In this document: piece after piece, positions 1-11,426 of the stretch
Numbering within the stretch: position 1 is the stretch's first letter
Layout of the letters: each line of letters starts with the position of its first letter
Assembly (NCBI GenBank): GCA_944474755.1
Contig: OX104114.1
Coordinates: 77,486,623 to 77,550,622, forward strand
Length of the DNA stretch: 64,000 nucleotides
Direction of reading: 5' to 3'
Source of the DNA: Limnoperna fortunei
Taxonomy: Eukaryota > Mollusca > Bivalvia > Mytilida > Modiolidae
Translations under genes and position numbers: made by a program
Notes under the pieces: generated by a model
Seen by the model: the letters and a program-made list of their open reading frames with translations, nothing else
Told to the model about the DNA's origin: nothing
The model's database searches: none

Positions 1-3000
1 AACGAGTGGGCAAAACACTTTAAACTAACAATTAAATTCATCCCAAATAAGAAATCCTCTAGTCAGCAGATGTGATTCCTACAGATTCAGATTTCTTTAT
101 TAAGTATTACAAGAGGTGAACAAGAAACATTTTTTTTTACAAATGGAAGTACTTCATGAACATGAAGTAATATTACAACAGTGTAGATAATCAATTAAAA
201 TACTTTTAAAATATTTTTATAAATAGTGATATTTTATGTAATAGTTTAGTAATTCACATCCGACTTCGGGACGAGTTATATTTGAGTTCATACAAATCTG
301 TGTTCGGAGTTCACCGTTTAAACCAGAAATGCTAACATATTTCTTTATTTAAAAAAAACATGAAAGGCGAACTACTGATTGCGAGCCATTAAATAACTTG
401 AGTAACAATGACATAACTGTGACGGGCATATTGTTTTAAACGTTTAGCAAAAAGCTTTTAAAAGCTGAGCTCCTGTTAAGTCAATTTTGACTTCACGGGC
501 TGCAGTGCTCCTAAAAAAACAACTGCATTTCGGTTGCGTTTTTACTAGCGTGCTCGGGTTTGTTTGCATTTCCATCTAGATGATGGTACTGATACAGTAA
601 CAAGGCATATTAAAAAACTAAGATCAGTGAACCCGGGTTAAGGTGATTCAGGGATATATTGTTCTTACTTAAGATGATACGTATATATTTTTTATAATTT
701 ACGAGAAAACATTAAAAAAATTGTCGACTTTTTTGCAATATTTTGAAGACGTATTGTCTTATTATTTACAGCGAATCATCATCTTGAAATTCTTCGAATC
801 CTTTAGAAACAAATATTATCTTGTCACACAAACACACGAATTTTTATTCCGTTTGCTGTAAAAGTGAATGAGGAGATTAGTTATCTTATTATACATTTCT
901 TTAACGTTTTCTATTGCACTAAAATGGAAGAAACTTCGTCATAATTCATGTAAAACATATCGGACCTTAGACACTCTTGGTTATGTTTTTTATTTCATTC
1001 TTCAGCTTTGCCTTTTTTGTAAATTGCAAAATAAGTATACTTTTAAATGGAGAAAAGCAAAGAAACACAATCACTCCATAATGTTCAATATGCATATAAA
1101 GTACTTATTTCTGTTTATAAAGAACAAACGAAAAGAAATCAAAATATTTTTTAAATGAGACAATAAATTTGAAATCAAGTGATTTTTTTAATAAACACTG
1201 AAAAACATATCGACATAAGAAGAAAGTTTGCTAACTGGTAGTTCTGGCCTGCTACAAATCACTCACCAATGATTGCCCAATAAATTAATCACTACGGTAC
1301 AGTGTTAATCTAGTCTACACCTATAGTATGTATATGATATATGATCCAAGTACGTATAGTTACCTGACCTACAGGGCAACAGATGTCATAGACTTAGTAT
1401 TTTGTTCCTTCTGATACCCTTAGGACAGGACTTCTACTCTTTATCCGCCTTCTTATGATTTCTTCTGACTCAGACTAAAGACACCAAACATACTAGCAAA
1501 ATGGTCAGTCTATAGAAAAAACGTGAAAATGCTAAAGGCATCCATCAGGCGTTTCATTGATTGTTACTGAATTTTACTGATTGTTACTGAATATATTGTA
1601 ATATTTTAATGGTACAGAAAGTTTACTGACCGCAGGGAGTAAATGGGGCCTTCCTCATAATAAATGGCGTGCTCTTTAATCTACATATACGCTCTATATA
1701 CATTATATGAAGTTTTAACAAGTTTCGCCAAATATTGTAGTGAAATATATATTCTTTTCCTTTCACTGTACTTTCAGACAAATCTACATGAATTCAGCAA
1801 GAAATATACGCTATTCACTTTTTTTGAAAAAACGTTCTTTCATTTATTTGTTTGAAAATAATTAAAGCAATAAATCCATGACTTTTTTATCGTTTAGTTA
1901 TTTCTTGCCTGTTGAGATTGAGATTAAAAGGTTTGAAAATGTCAGAGACCATAGATCTATATCTTATAGGTATTTCATACATCATATTTAAACAAATATA
2001 ATGTTACATTTGAAGTGCAGAAAATATCTAAAGAAAAAGAAATACAAATAGTGGTTTGTTGTTGTCTTGTTGTGGTGTTACCTTGTGTGACCTTCTCCAT
2101 TCGGAAGCCACCTGTGCTCTTAGTTAGATAAATGAGGCGGTCAAGACATTTTGACAAACATGTAAATTCTACACAATAGAGATTACTTATGTTGCATCGG
2201 ATGACATATACAGTGACACCTAATTATTTATAGTCTTAAATACGTAACACGGAGGTTACTTATTTTAACCTAACTTTACTTTGCATTAATTTGGCATTAG
2301 TTTCGTATCTCAAAAAGACGCGGGACTTTCTTCCCTGCTGATGGCTATTTCTGCGATATGTTTTATTGCCTTACGTTTACAAGTTTAAACACGCTACTTC
2401 CCTGAATGAAACGGATCTTCCTGTAAGTGTCAAGAAAATTACACCTAAAGTAATATATTTCAAGCGTTCTAAATACATAAACAACATATTTATGTACAGA
2501 TTTTCGCAGTTTTCTCACAAAAGTTCCCCTTTTTATCACAGAACATGTTGATTAGAATGTGTAAGATACACAACAGAGACAAATACGACCAAATATCTAC
2601 CATGGGATTTTTTGGGAACTGCAAATGACCACCGAATATTTTCTGGTCGTAATATAGTATCAGTGCACTGAAGAATTAGATCGCAACATCGTGTCAGTGA
2701 CTAGATATTTACAAACAGAAATACATGCAGAAAATGTATAGGAACGTGGCGTGAAGATCTTTGCCCGAACGAGTCGAATACTCCAGAGGCTGTTTTGACA
2801 AGAGAGTAATGGAGCTTTTCATTTGTAATTATTCCTTAAACATGATGAATAACACATCATTTAATATAATCTTCATTCAAAACATTGTTTGTTGTCAGTT
2901 TCAACCTTGTCTTTTCTTCTTGCCGCCCAGGGGCTTAAGTAGTGTGAACATTCTTCTATTGTTCAAATATCAATAATTCTAAATGGGCACTTCAGTCTGA

Positions 3001-4290
3001 ATTTTTACCCGTAACCTTTGGAGTTACCGCCCTTTGTAATAAATGCTCCCCGCTATTAATTTCAATGACAACCATTATGCGAAATCTTGATGAAAATAGA
3101 TGGGTGTTTTCCGTTCGTTCTTGAATTTTGCATCTTGCGTAAAATTAGAGAGGTCGTAATATATCGGTATTAAGCGATTTTTGATTCTATAGACAATTAT
3201 CAAGACACGCTTGATGGTACCAATATGTGTCCATGAATGTTAAAACTTCAGTTCTTGAAGTGCATGTTTTAACCGCAAAATGAAAAATAATTTGTCAATA
3301 TGTCAAACGTATGACTTTTAAAGAATATATCAAATAAAATTTTGAGTGTCAATTTGATAAATGTCTTAAATCCTAAATAATGCAAATTTTCTACCAGTAT
3401 TGCGTAAAAAATATCATAACACCATCAACCCCCTGATTTCCAACTAAATTACTACTATGACACTTCAGTAGATATTTTAAAGTAGTCTTTATGCCAAGAA
3501 GCCACAATTTCTTTAGAGAATTTCTGATCAACTTTAGTTCCTACGTAGGGTGAACGGTACCTAAAGACATATATACTTCAACACAAAGTATAAAGTTGCC
3601 AGACAAAATTAAAATTTTTGACACAGTAAAGAAAATCTTTAATGTACCAAGACTTGCCAAATTTTAATCTCGAAGGTGCAAGGGTGTTAACAAGAGATAC
3701 GACTTGAACCTTGCTAAAACCGAAATGCATTTCGGTACATCGTTATTAGTTTGACATGATGCATATCAACACATGGTCGATTTCACCCTAATCAGCAACA
3801 AGAATGCTCAAAAATAGATAAAATAAGGTCATCTTAATTAGAGATTTCAGATGTCAGTAATTAGTATTAATTTAAGGTTAGATTATTTAAATATCAAGGA
3901 TAGGTTGCTGTTGAGTCACTCACATCTGAGTTCGGTTGCAGAAACAATTGTTGTCCTATACCTGGTACTTATTTTGTCTTTGACAATCGCAAGTTGCTGA
4001 ATTATTGCAAACTGAATCTAAATAGTCGAGCGAATCTTTCTAGAAAATTTCGGGTATACTTTTGTATCCAATTTTATTGAGAAAGGAAGCCGAAGTACTC
4101 GTTCAAAATTTTAATGAAAAAAAACGAAGTTTACCAAAATATTATTCAATCAGTTATGTGAACTTACAAGAAAGACACAGGAACCCAATTCAATATATTG
4201 ATTGATTGTTTGTTTTAAGTCCGGCAAGCAGTATAAGCTTATTGTTGCAGCTACAATTTGTCCGCTCTTTTTCTAAATCTACAAAAGGGG
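1..4290. other. AT-rich sequence without a recognisable gene
   Basis: I find no coding region, RNA gene or tandem array here that I can support. The one longer open frame (868-1158, 96 codons) is rich in Lys, Phe, Ile and Leu, as expected from random AT-rich DNA. A short perfect palindrome, accgaaatgcatttcggta, lies near 3719-3737. One exon-like frame on the minus strand (2082-2157) is listed separately. Confidence 0.6.
2082..2157 (-). other. Weak exon-like open frame
   Basis: On the minus strand an ATG at 2157 opens a frame reading MSKCLDRLIYLTKSTGGF and continuing to a good splice-donor match, CAAG|GTAACA, whose intron side begins at 2081. The frame is less AT-rich than its surroundings. 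I recognise no protein family, and the downstream continuation (to 1975) is low-complexity. Most likely chance or an isolated decayed exon. RNA-seq coverage would decide. Confidence 0.12.
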
Positions 4291-4299
4291 TCTTTTGTG

Positions 4300-4540
4300 C
4301 ATGGAGAGTGCAACACTTTACCCACTATGATCCGTATTATAACATGACAACCCCCAACCAGAGGGCCTTCCATATCCGCCACCAGGGACACGCTGTGCAG
4401 TTCAGTGGGTCCTTCCCATTTTACCAGCATGAAAACTTGAAAAAAACATTTTTTTACCGAGATTATTCATTGTTTATTTGCTCTTGTACTTATGAATATC
4501 TGTGGACGTTAAACACCAAACAACCCAACAAATGTTCATT
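4300..4540 (+). repeat. Dispersed repeat family X, copy 1 (diverged)
   Basis: The stretch contains acatgacaacccccaacc, agagggccttccatatccgc and cagttcagtgggtcc. The same ordered blocks occur at 15.8, 40.6 (inverted), 47.9 (inverted), 58.0 and 58.4 kb. The 3' part, ggacgttaaacaccaaacaa near 4510-4530, resembles the mollusc SINE tail. The 130-codon frame at 4206-4598 is a by-product of this repeat. No target duplication is visible and the class is not assigned. Confidence 0.6.
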
Positions 4541-5467
4541 CGTTACACATACGATGTCTTCATTTCGTCCATGGCTAATAGATGAAAATAACTTTTGAGT
4601 AAAAGAATTCCCCATTGGCATAGACGCTTATAAGATCTGACTGCGTGAAGGACATATTATATAGATACTCATCTTTTGGCTACTTTTATCAAAAACTGCA
4701 AAAACTCGTGCCTGAAGCAAATAGTATTGACTTAAAGGCTGCTAAATATTTCAGTCGCTCAAATCTTGCACCGATGATTGATGAAATTTATCTCAAGAAA
4801 ATTATATCAGTTACACAATCTGTTGAAATGTATCTGAATAAACGTAACTTTGAAATTTTAGAATTACATATTGTCAGTCAAATTTAATTTCAAAAACGTT
4901 CGTCTGCACATTTTGATCTTGGTCATATCAACGTTACACGTTTGCCTCGTTTATATAAATCGATAAAGAGTCCAAGGGAAATCAACGTCATGTCAAAAAT
5001 GACGTCTTATTTCTTTATCACCTTATGTGAATTTGTGCTCGCTGTCTGAGGTAAAGATAACTCCGGTATTATGATGAAGATTAAATATCATGATCAGGAA
5101 ATAACAAAATTTGAAAAAAATATATTTCACTTATTAAAGACTTGTCAGCATGTCGTCTGGCTTTCTTCAGAATACTTCCTTTTTATTTTTTATTTGCGAA
5201 GGTTTTGAGAATTACAGGCATGTATGATTCTGTACAACAAAAGATGTATAGCGATATTTTAATTTTACGCAAAAAAAACGGGATACATATATAATATTCA
5301 AATAAGGTAATGGTTTCTAAAAATTTTTTTTCTAAAATAACAGGTTTTATCTGCTGCTATTGTATCAAAATTTATTTAGAATTACTCGGGAAACATTTTC
5401 GGGCAGTATAAAAATAATTAATTTTTATAGGTAAATTTCTTGTAAATATTTGTACTATTTAACTGTT
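4541..5467. other. Gene-poor AT-rich interval
   Basis: An 80-codon frame at 4645-4887 starts with GTG, matches no family I know, and lacks a convincing splice context. Nothing else is recognisable. Confidence 0.5.
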
Positions 5468-5694
5468 AGGGTATCTTCTACTATTGATTACGTGATCTGT
5501 GAACACTTAGTTTGCGGTTTCGAGTCTCACTTCGGGCAGGTTGTACTCGACTCCAATCTTGACAAGGATTGCCAGTTTTCCTTCGGGGTTTTCTATTGTA
5601 CTCTTGCTTCCTTTCCCAATAAAAACTGGACGCAACAATATGAAATAAAATTACTGAAAGTAGCGATAAACACCATTGAAACAAAAAACAATTA
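5468..5694 (+). mobile_element. tRNA-derived SINE, 5'-truncated
   Basis: Aligned by eye to the near-complete copy at 56259-56520, this copy begins inside the tRNA-like head (cttctactattgattacgtg). It keeps a decayed B-box (gcggtttcgagtctcac, near 5513-5529) and the body blocks tgtactcgactccaatctt, gacaaggattgccagtttt and aataaaaactggacgc. It ends in a tail block (agcgataaacaccattgaaa) plus an A-rich tract. It lacks the A-box and has many substitutions, so it is an old, inactive copy. Overlapping open frames on both strands are not genes. Confidence 0.8.
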
Positions 5695-6694
5695 TTTAAC
5701 TTTTTCGGCAGTTAATAAAAATGTGGATTATGTTTCTCTATTCACATTTTCTATATTGTAGTTTATTCTTGATTCTCTATATTTTATGCTTTACCACTGC
5801 TATCCAGTTCAAATATAACGATCAGTGTTTATTGCAGACACATATTTGTTATTATTTTGGTATACGCGTCAATGAAGTGCACATTTTATCTCTGTTTAAA
5901 CTAAACACGTGTCCAGATGCTAGCTGTCAATATTCTTTTAAAAGTACGGCTTCTTACAGTTGTTACGAGCTCGTAAATTTTTTATGTCAAAATAAAAAGT
6001 AACTTGGTTAAATAATTATCATAAATGTTTCTTTAATAGGATTGATGAGTTACGCTTGTTTCCATCGCAATTCGATTCAATTAAACAACCATTAGAATTG
6101 GTAATGTGATAAATTACGACTACTGCTTAGCGTCAAGATTTACGACAGCACAATACTTATTTGTTCCTTGTAATGACCATTTGCTTGACATTTTCACGAA
6201 ACATTATGGCATAAGAATTTATTTAAATGCAAACAATTTTGACAAATATAACGGTCACGTTTAAAATTTTAAAGTGAAATGCTATGCAATCTCATTTAAA
6301 GTATTTGTAAACATATTATCATCTATCTGAAAAATAATTATTCGTTTTCTAAACAATTAAAATCGTCTGATAAATAACGACATTTCCGAAGCACCTTGTC
6401 GTCTCACGCTTTCTTGACCTAAAAGATCCTAAAATCAACAAGTAAGGTAAGAGTGTCCTGGATATGGTCAACTTTGAGGCTAATTTGTTTTTTGCCATTG
6501 CCTTATTTTCCTTTTGGCCATCTAATTCTCTACTTTCGGAATATATTTAAATTGAATTATTTTTGTTGAAATAATTCAATACGTTTTTATGTTTGTAGAC
6601 CGCATGAAAAACCCATGATAAAAACGGTACAAAACCAGGAAAAAAAAGCAGAAAATTCGCACAAACTTCTCGGAAGGAGAGGGATCGCGTGCGT

Positions 6695-6765
6695 CTACGG
6701 AGTAAGCAGCTCCTTGTTAGCTTCCCGTCGTGCAAATTCATATACACCTGTTGCTTTCCTGTGGA
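6695..6765 (-). other. Candidate terminal exon (unknown protein)
   Basis: On the minus strand a plausible acceptor (tatatatttcag, AG at 6767-6766) is followed by a frame ending ...YEFARREANKELLTP and a TAG at 6697-6695. The peptide is charged and helix-like and more GC-rich than its flanks, which suits a last coding exon or the remnant of one. I recognise no family. No partner exon could be joined convincingly upstream (coordinates above 6.8 kb). A competing frame through the same bases (to 6547) runs into a Phe-rich tract and looks less natural. Confidence 0.2.
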
Positions 6766-7153
6766 CTGAAATATATAGACAAAACTAATTGAAGTAATGA
6801 TTAGTTAACTAAACACATTAAAACATACAAAATAAAATAAAACAACTACTGATTGATACCGTAATGTATAATTTCATTCTGATGATAAAGAAGAACTGTT
6901 ATCTATCATTAGGCACCATTTTTATTGATTTTTGTTTTAAAAATTTCCTGATTGGACATTTTATTCGCTCTGTTCTTAAAATGGGAATGTTAAAACTAGC
7001 ACATGTCAGAAAAAACTGAGAAAACAGACTTGTATTATACAGTTCTAAGGGAATCTTAGTTTTGCGTAAGTGTAAAATTATATTAGCATTTATAAGCATA
7101 GAATGGCAAAATAATGATATGCAATTTAAACAATTGCACATGGATCATTTGCA

Positions 7154-7267
7154 GTGGCTGAAATGAAGATATCCGAGAAACAAAATATTCCCATGGCGAA
7201 TGCCAGAAACAAACTTCATGACGATGTAAAAGTAGTTTTGATTGGGTCTTCTATGAATCGGATATAA
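7154..7267 (+). other. Candidate short coding remnant
   Basis: After tttgcag (a possible acceptor at 7153) an open frame of 37 codons runs through MKISEKQNIPMANARNKL and then DDVKVVLIGSSMNRI to TAA at 7265-7267. The VVLIGSS segment superficially resembles the first strand and nucleophile turn of SGNH/GDSL-type or Rossmann-like folds, but the frame stops right after it. No continuation was found. Treated as an unassigned remnant; a chance frame is equally possible. Confidence 0.15.
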
Positions 7268-8187
7268 GGATAAAAAAATACGATTTTCTTTGTAATCCTG
7301 CAATATCAATTTAAACATTTCCTGACTTTGCCGACTCGACAGCTGCTAAAATCAAGTGATTTATGGCATTTTTCAAAACTGATTATCAGCATGGAAAACA
7401 ATCTATTTAACATTATGAAAAGGTCCCTAGGTATATGGTTTTCTGGAATGAACTCGAGTAACCCTTGTAAATAATAAGTTTATCAATACTTTATTGTATG
7501 TTTTATCGGCTTTGTAACATTGTTCATCTAAACATTAAAAAACTCTAAGAAAATACTACAAACCTATAAAACAAACAAAGAAACAAATAAATGGAATAAA
7601 TTAGGCACAATACCTAAAACATAATAATAAAAATAATAATAATAAAAAATAATAATAATAATTTTGGCCGGAAACAGGAATTGTTTATAAATCCCCAACC
7701 ACTACGCGGACAAACACTAAACGATATCCAAATTCTTTATTTAATCATTTAAATATTTTCCCTCGTCCCTTACGTTTTATAATTAATATCGTCAGCAAGT
7801 GAATTATGTCATTTTCTAAAATGCATAAAATTAACAAATATGAAATATGAATCTGAATAATTAATACTCACCAAAGCCAAAAGAGAAACTAAACGATATT
7901 TAAATGTTTACAAAATTGCATTAAGGTATTATAATTTGTCCATTGATGCATTGAATAAGTTTTATTTGATTTTGTTAGTTGTATTTTATAAAGTGTATAG
8001 TATTTTATCACTATGTATAAAACCTTTGATCTGAAATCTGAGTTACGATAGTATATTTTTAAAGGAGACTCGATCAATCTTCGTGACTTAGGGGAGAGTT
8101 TCAAACTGTGCAAATGATTGATTTTACAATTGAATAATATGGCTATTTTGTCAAAGCTTGCTGAGTGATACTTTGCATGAATACACA

Positions 8188-8868
8188 GATATCGAGTGTG
8201 TTTACCCTATACCAAGGTATGTCCGGTATATCGATTCTGTTTATCTATACCAAACTATATGCAACTTCGACTCCAATCTTAATTGACAAGGATTGCCAGT
8301 TTTCCTACCGCAGGTCGGGGGTTTTCTCCGGGTACTCCGGCTTCCTCCTCAATAAAAACTGGACGCCATGATATAGCTGAAAAATTGCTGAAAGTGGCGT
8401 TAAACACCATCAAACAAACAAATAATGATGTCCGGTATATCGAGCGTGTTTAACATATACCAAGCTATGTCTGTTATATCGAGTGTGTTTAACATATACC
8501 AAGCTATGTCCGGTATATCGAGTGTGTTTAACATATACCAAGCTATTTCCGGTATATCGAGTGTGTTTAACATATACCAAGCTATGTCTGTTATATCGAG
8601 TGTGTTTAACATATACCAAGCTATTTCCGGTTATATCGAGTGTGTTTAACATATACCAAGCTATGTCCGGTATATCGAGTGTGTTTAACATATACCAAGC
8701 TATGTCCGGTATATCGAGTCTGTTTAACATATACCAAGCTATGTCCGTTATATCGAGTGTGTTTAACATATACCAAGCTATGTCCGGTATATCGAGTGTG
8801 TTTAACATATACCAAGCTATGTCTGTTATATCGACTGTGTTTAACATATACCAACTATGTCCGGTAAA
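8188..8868. repeat. 39-bp minisatellite
   Basis: Thirteen or so units of 39 bp, each containing tatatcgagtgtgtttaaca and tataccaagctatg. Two diverged units precede a SINE insertion and about eleven follow, from 8428. Unit starts fall at about 8428, 8467, 8506, 8545, 8584, 8623, 8663 (one extra base), 8702, 8741, 8780 and 8819. The main variation is tccggta versus tctgtta. Because 39 is divisible by three and the unit lacks stops in several frames, long repetitive frames open on both strands (for example MSGISSVFNIYQA repeated). These are not genes. Confidence 0.95.
8262..8424 (+). mobile_element. Headless SINE inserted in the 39-bp minisatellite
   Basis: The body and tail of the window's SINE family are present: cgactccaatcttaattgac, ccgcaggtcgggggttttct, aataaaaactggacgccatg, ttgctgaaagtggcgttaaa, then caccatcaaacaaacaaa. 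The entire tRNA-like head is missing. Minisatellite units lie directly on both sides, so the SINE landed within an existing array. Similarity to the 56.3-kb copy is high, suggesting a fairly recent insertion. Loss of the 5' part is typical of incomplete reverse transcription. No clear target duplication beyond 'atg'. Confidence 0.85.
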
Positions 8869-8917
8869 ATGTTCTGCTACATTGTGTCAAATGAAAGCAT
8901 AAATGTTGTGCAAATTG

Positions 8918-9246
8918 ATGCTGAATTGATCTTTGTCGTATAGGGTACTACAAAAATGCACCTCGGGTACAGACTTTTATAAAAAATGTACCTCGACGTT
9001 TGTTTTGGCGAGAAATTGTACCCTGTTGAAATTTAGTATATCCCAGATCGAAATCTCGTTGGCAAACATGATTTTACGTGACGATCGAGACGTAACAGAT
9101 TCATAAAATAATTCTAAATGAGATCTCTTATTCTTAAAATTTCTCGCAAAAACAAACGACGAGGAACATTTTTATATACGGTATAATTATGTAGTACCAT
9201 TTTTGTAGTACCCTGTACGACAAAGACCAATTCAGCGTAATTGATG
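8918..9246. mobile_element. Inverted-repeat (MITE-like) element
   Basis: Left end ctgaattgatctttgtcgta and agggtactacaaaaatg are mirrored at the right end by agtaccatttttgtagtacc and gacaaagaccaattcag. A second inner inverted pair involves tacctcgacgtttgtttt and aaacaaacgacgagg. The octamer aattgatg flanks both sides (8913-8920 and 9239-9246) and is a plausible target duplication; depending on where the terminus is placed it may be only five bases. The interior has no coding capacity. An 8-bp duplication would suit a hAT-type non-autonomous element, which is inference only. Confidence 0.8.
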
Positions 9247-9373
9247 GGCTTCTGAATTACATGTTAAAACATTACAATTCTGGAAACGGACAAGTTCTAT
9301 TTTAAACAGTCATAAAATTTTCAAAGAGCTTTTATAGAAAAGTTCGTAAAATAAACATTGCAGACATAAAAAA

Positions 9374-9599
9374 AAATGAGCGTTCAGCTTCTTAGTCCAT
9401 TTTATTTCGAAAGAACGATACAGGTCGTTAAATATTCACCAAGTCTTGTTAAATAACGTCGACATTGCGTTGCAAACTAAGACTGGAGAGCGACCTAATC
9501 GGCGTACACCAAGCCAGTCAAAAGATAAGGACTAAGTAACTGGTATACATTATCATATAATGCACCTTTCTTTAATCGTTCAAATTCGAACGCTCATTT
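9374..9599. repeat. Possible short inverted-repeat element
   Basis: The perfect 12-bp inverted repeat aaatgagcgttc (9374-9385) and gaacgctcattt (9588-9599) bounds 226 bp without coding capacity. No target duplication was identified, so this could be chance. Confidence 0.3.
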
Positions 9600-10387
9600 C
9601 ATATTTAATATATTTATAGCTGATGTCTACCAGAAAGACACGAACCAAACGAAAACAAACTTTGTATACTATTTGGTTGTATTACGAATTTATTTGACGT
9701 ATACAGTTCTATGTATTTCATTTGACGTACAGTTCTATATTTCATAGAACCTTTATGCTTTTACCGGAAAGTAAAATTAAATCCACTGAGAAGTGCCATT
9801 AAAACTGCATTGTTTTATGCTCCGCGGATACGATATTAATTATATCAATAAGTAAAATTCAGCATATAAGGAATACGTAGCAAGTAAACTTGAGGAGTTT
9901 TTTACTGAAGAACTGAAATATCCAGCTTTATGTGTAGACGCGTAAATGGTATATTGTGAACAAAAATGTTGAGCACAGATTCTTGGATTCGAAACACAAA
10001 TATCATTGTTATGTATAAGCATACATCAGATCGTTCCTGGTCAGAAATTAATTTTATGCATTTCACTTGCGTGTTTGTTGTTTGCTTCATGAAATGTATC
10101 CATGTCATTTTACCATCTTTGTTTATCCTGTTGTGGCTGGTACTCTCAGGATATGGGGAACCACCCGAACATTAGTAACACTTGTGACGTCAAGTATGTC
10201 AACGTTGATTGCCACTAACTATCCAGTATAATCCTGGATTGATTGATTGACAGGAAATTGTGACTGCTATACTAGACAAGTATTGAAAGATCGGTCTCTT
10301 GCCCTTGAATGTGTATGTCTCCTCCATAAAAGACTTATTTTTTTTCATGCGAAAAGTGTTAATTAAGAAGATATTAAATCAGCACAT
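9600..10387. other. No recognisable gene
   Basis: Overlapping open frames of 60-69 codons on both strands between 9840 and 10175 have no recognisable features. Nothing else is identifiable, apart from a faint family-X-like trace (agtataatcctggattgatt) near 10228. Confidence 0.5.
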
Positions 10388-10540
10388 GCCCCGGTTTCAT
10401 AAAACATCTCAAGTTTGAGGATTTCTTCAACTTGTCCTCAACTCAAAAATTGACCAATCAGATTGCTTGAAAATTCAAATTTGAAGAAAAACTCCGATAT
10501 TTGAGGAGAACCTCAATTTGAGTTTTATGAAACCCAGGCC
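10388..10540. mobile_element. Foldback/MITE-like element
   Basis: The left end ccggtttcataaaac (from 10391) followed by tcaagtttgagg mirrors the right end cctcaatttgagttttatga plus aaccc (10511-10535). The internal part continues to pair imperfectly. The element is about 150 bp and non-coding. Short palindromes with a 'gtttcataaaac' terminus recur widely in invertebrate genomes, which supports a MITE reading. No target duplication could be fixed. Confidence 0.7.
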
Positions 10541-11353
10541 AGGTGGGACAAATTATTGAAGATATCAATTAGAAGTATATTTGAACATAAAGGGAGGGTG
10601 ACACATTTAACCAATAGGGGAGAAGTTGAAAAATGATAATAACATGATAATCCACATACACAATTTTTCTCAAATGAAGTTACTAGTATGTAAGGTGCAA
10701 CAGGATGTTTTTCTAAACGTCTCTTTATCCCGCATTACAACTTTATGCAATCAAAGTGGGATTTTCTTTATTCTTGCAGAATGTTAACTAAAATTCCCGG
10801 AACGTGTCGGCTAAAAACCGCAAATATCCAACGAAACACGAGTCGGGATTTGGCGCCTGTAGTAAAATACTTCTCTTTGAAATTTGCGGCGTTGCGTAAG
10901 AAAATTGTAATTTAAAAGTCATTAGACTGGTTTAAATGTCCGGTAATGAGCGTGAATAGCGGAAAATAATTTTTAAAAGGCCTAAAATGAAAACGTATTT
11001 GAAAAGTTCTTTTCATGCATTGACTGATGCCTCTTGAACAACCTAACGCTAAGATATTGATGAGATAACTACAGTGAAGTGTGTTCTGTCTTGAACAAAA
11101 TACAATCAAGCAAGTATAACGTTCAAGATGAATGTATTCAACATGACAAAGCCACACCAAAAAGCTGTTGCGTGTCAAATCAATAAAGTCGATATCTGTG
11201 TGTAAGTACTGTATTGTGTAGCTAGTTTGTACAGTATGGAAAATCATTTCCTTGGTAAAGTATTTAATGAATTGTTTGTATAACGATATACAGTGTAATT
11301 TTGCAAATAAAGTTATTATTATTATTATTATTTATAAACATGATATGTCTTGT

Positions 11354-11426
<73 letters not shown>

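Larger units (their letters stand above)
5695..8187. other. Gene-poor AT-rich interval with microsatellite
   Basis: Mostly featureless AT-rich DNA. An imperfect (AAT)n microsatellite lies at 7621-7663. Two short exon-like frames (6695-6765 minus and 7154-7267 plus) are listed separately. The 93-, 80- and 74-codon frames here have random AT-rich composition and no recognisable domain. Confidence 0.5.

Noticed and set aside
868..1158. 96-codon open frame
   Set aside because: Composition (Lys, Phe, Ile, Leu) is that of random AT-rich DNA, with no domain, splice or regulatory support.
4206..4598. 130-codon open frame
   Set aside because: It overlaps a copy of dispersed repeat family X, and the matching part is shared with non-coding copies elsewhere in the window.
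8410..8902. Repetitive 139- and 145-codon frames on both strands
   Set aside because: Produced by the 39-bp minisatellite, open in several frames at once.
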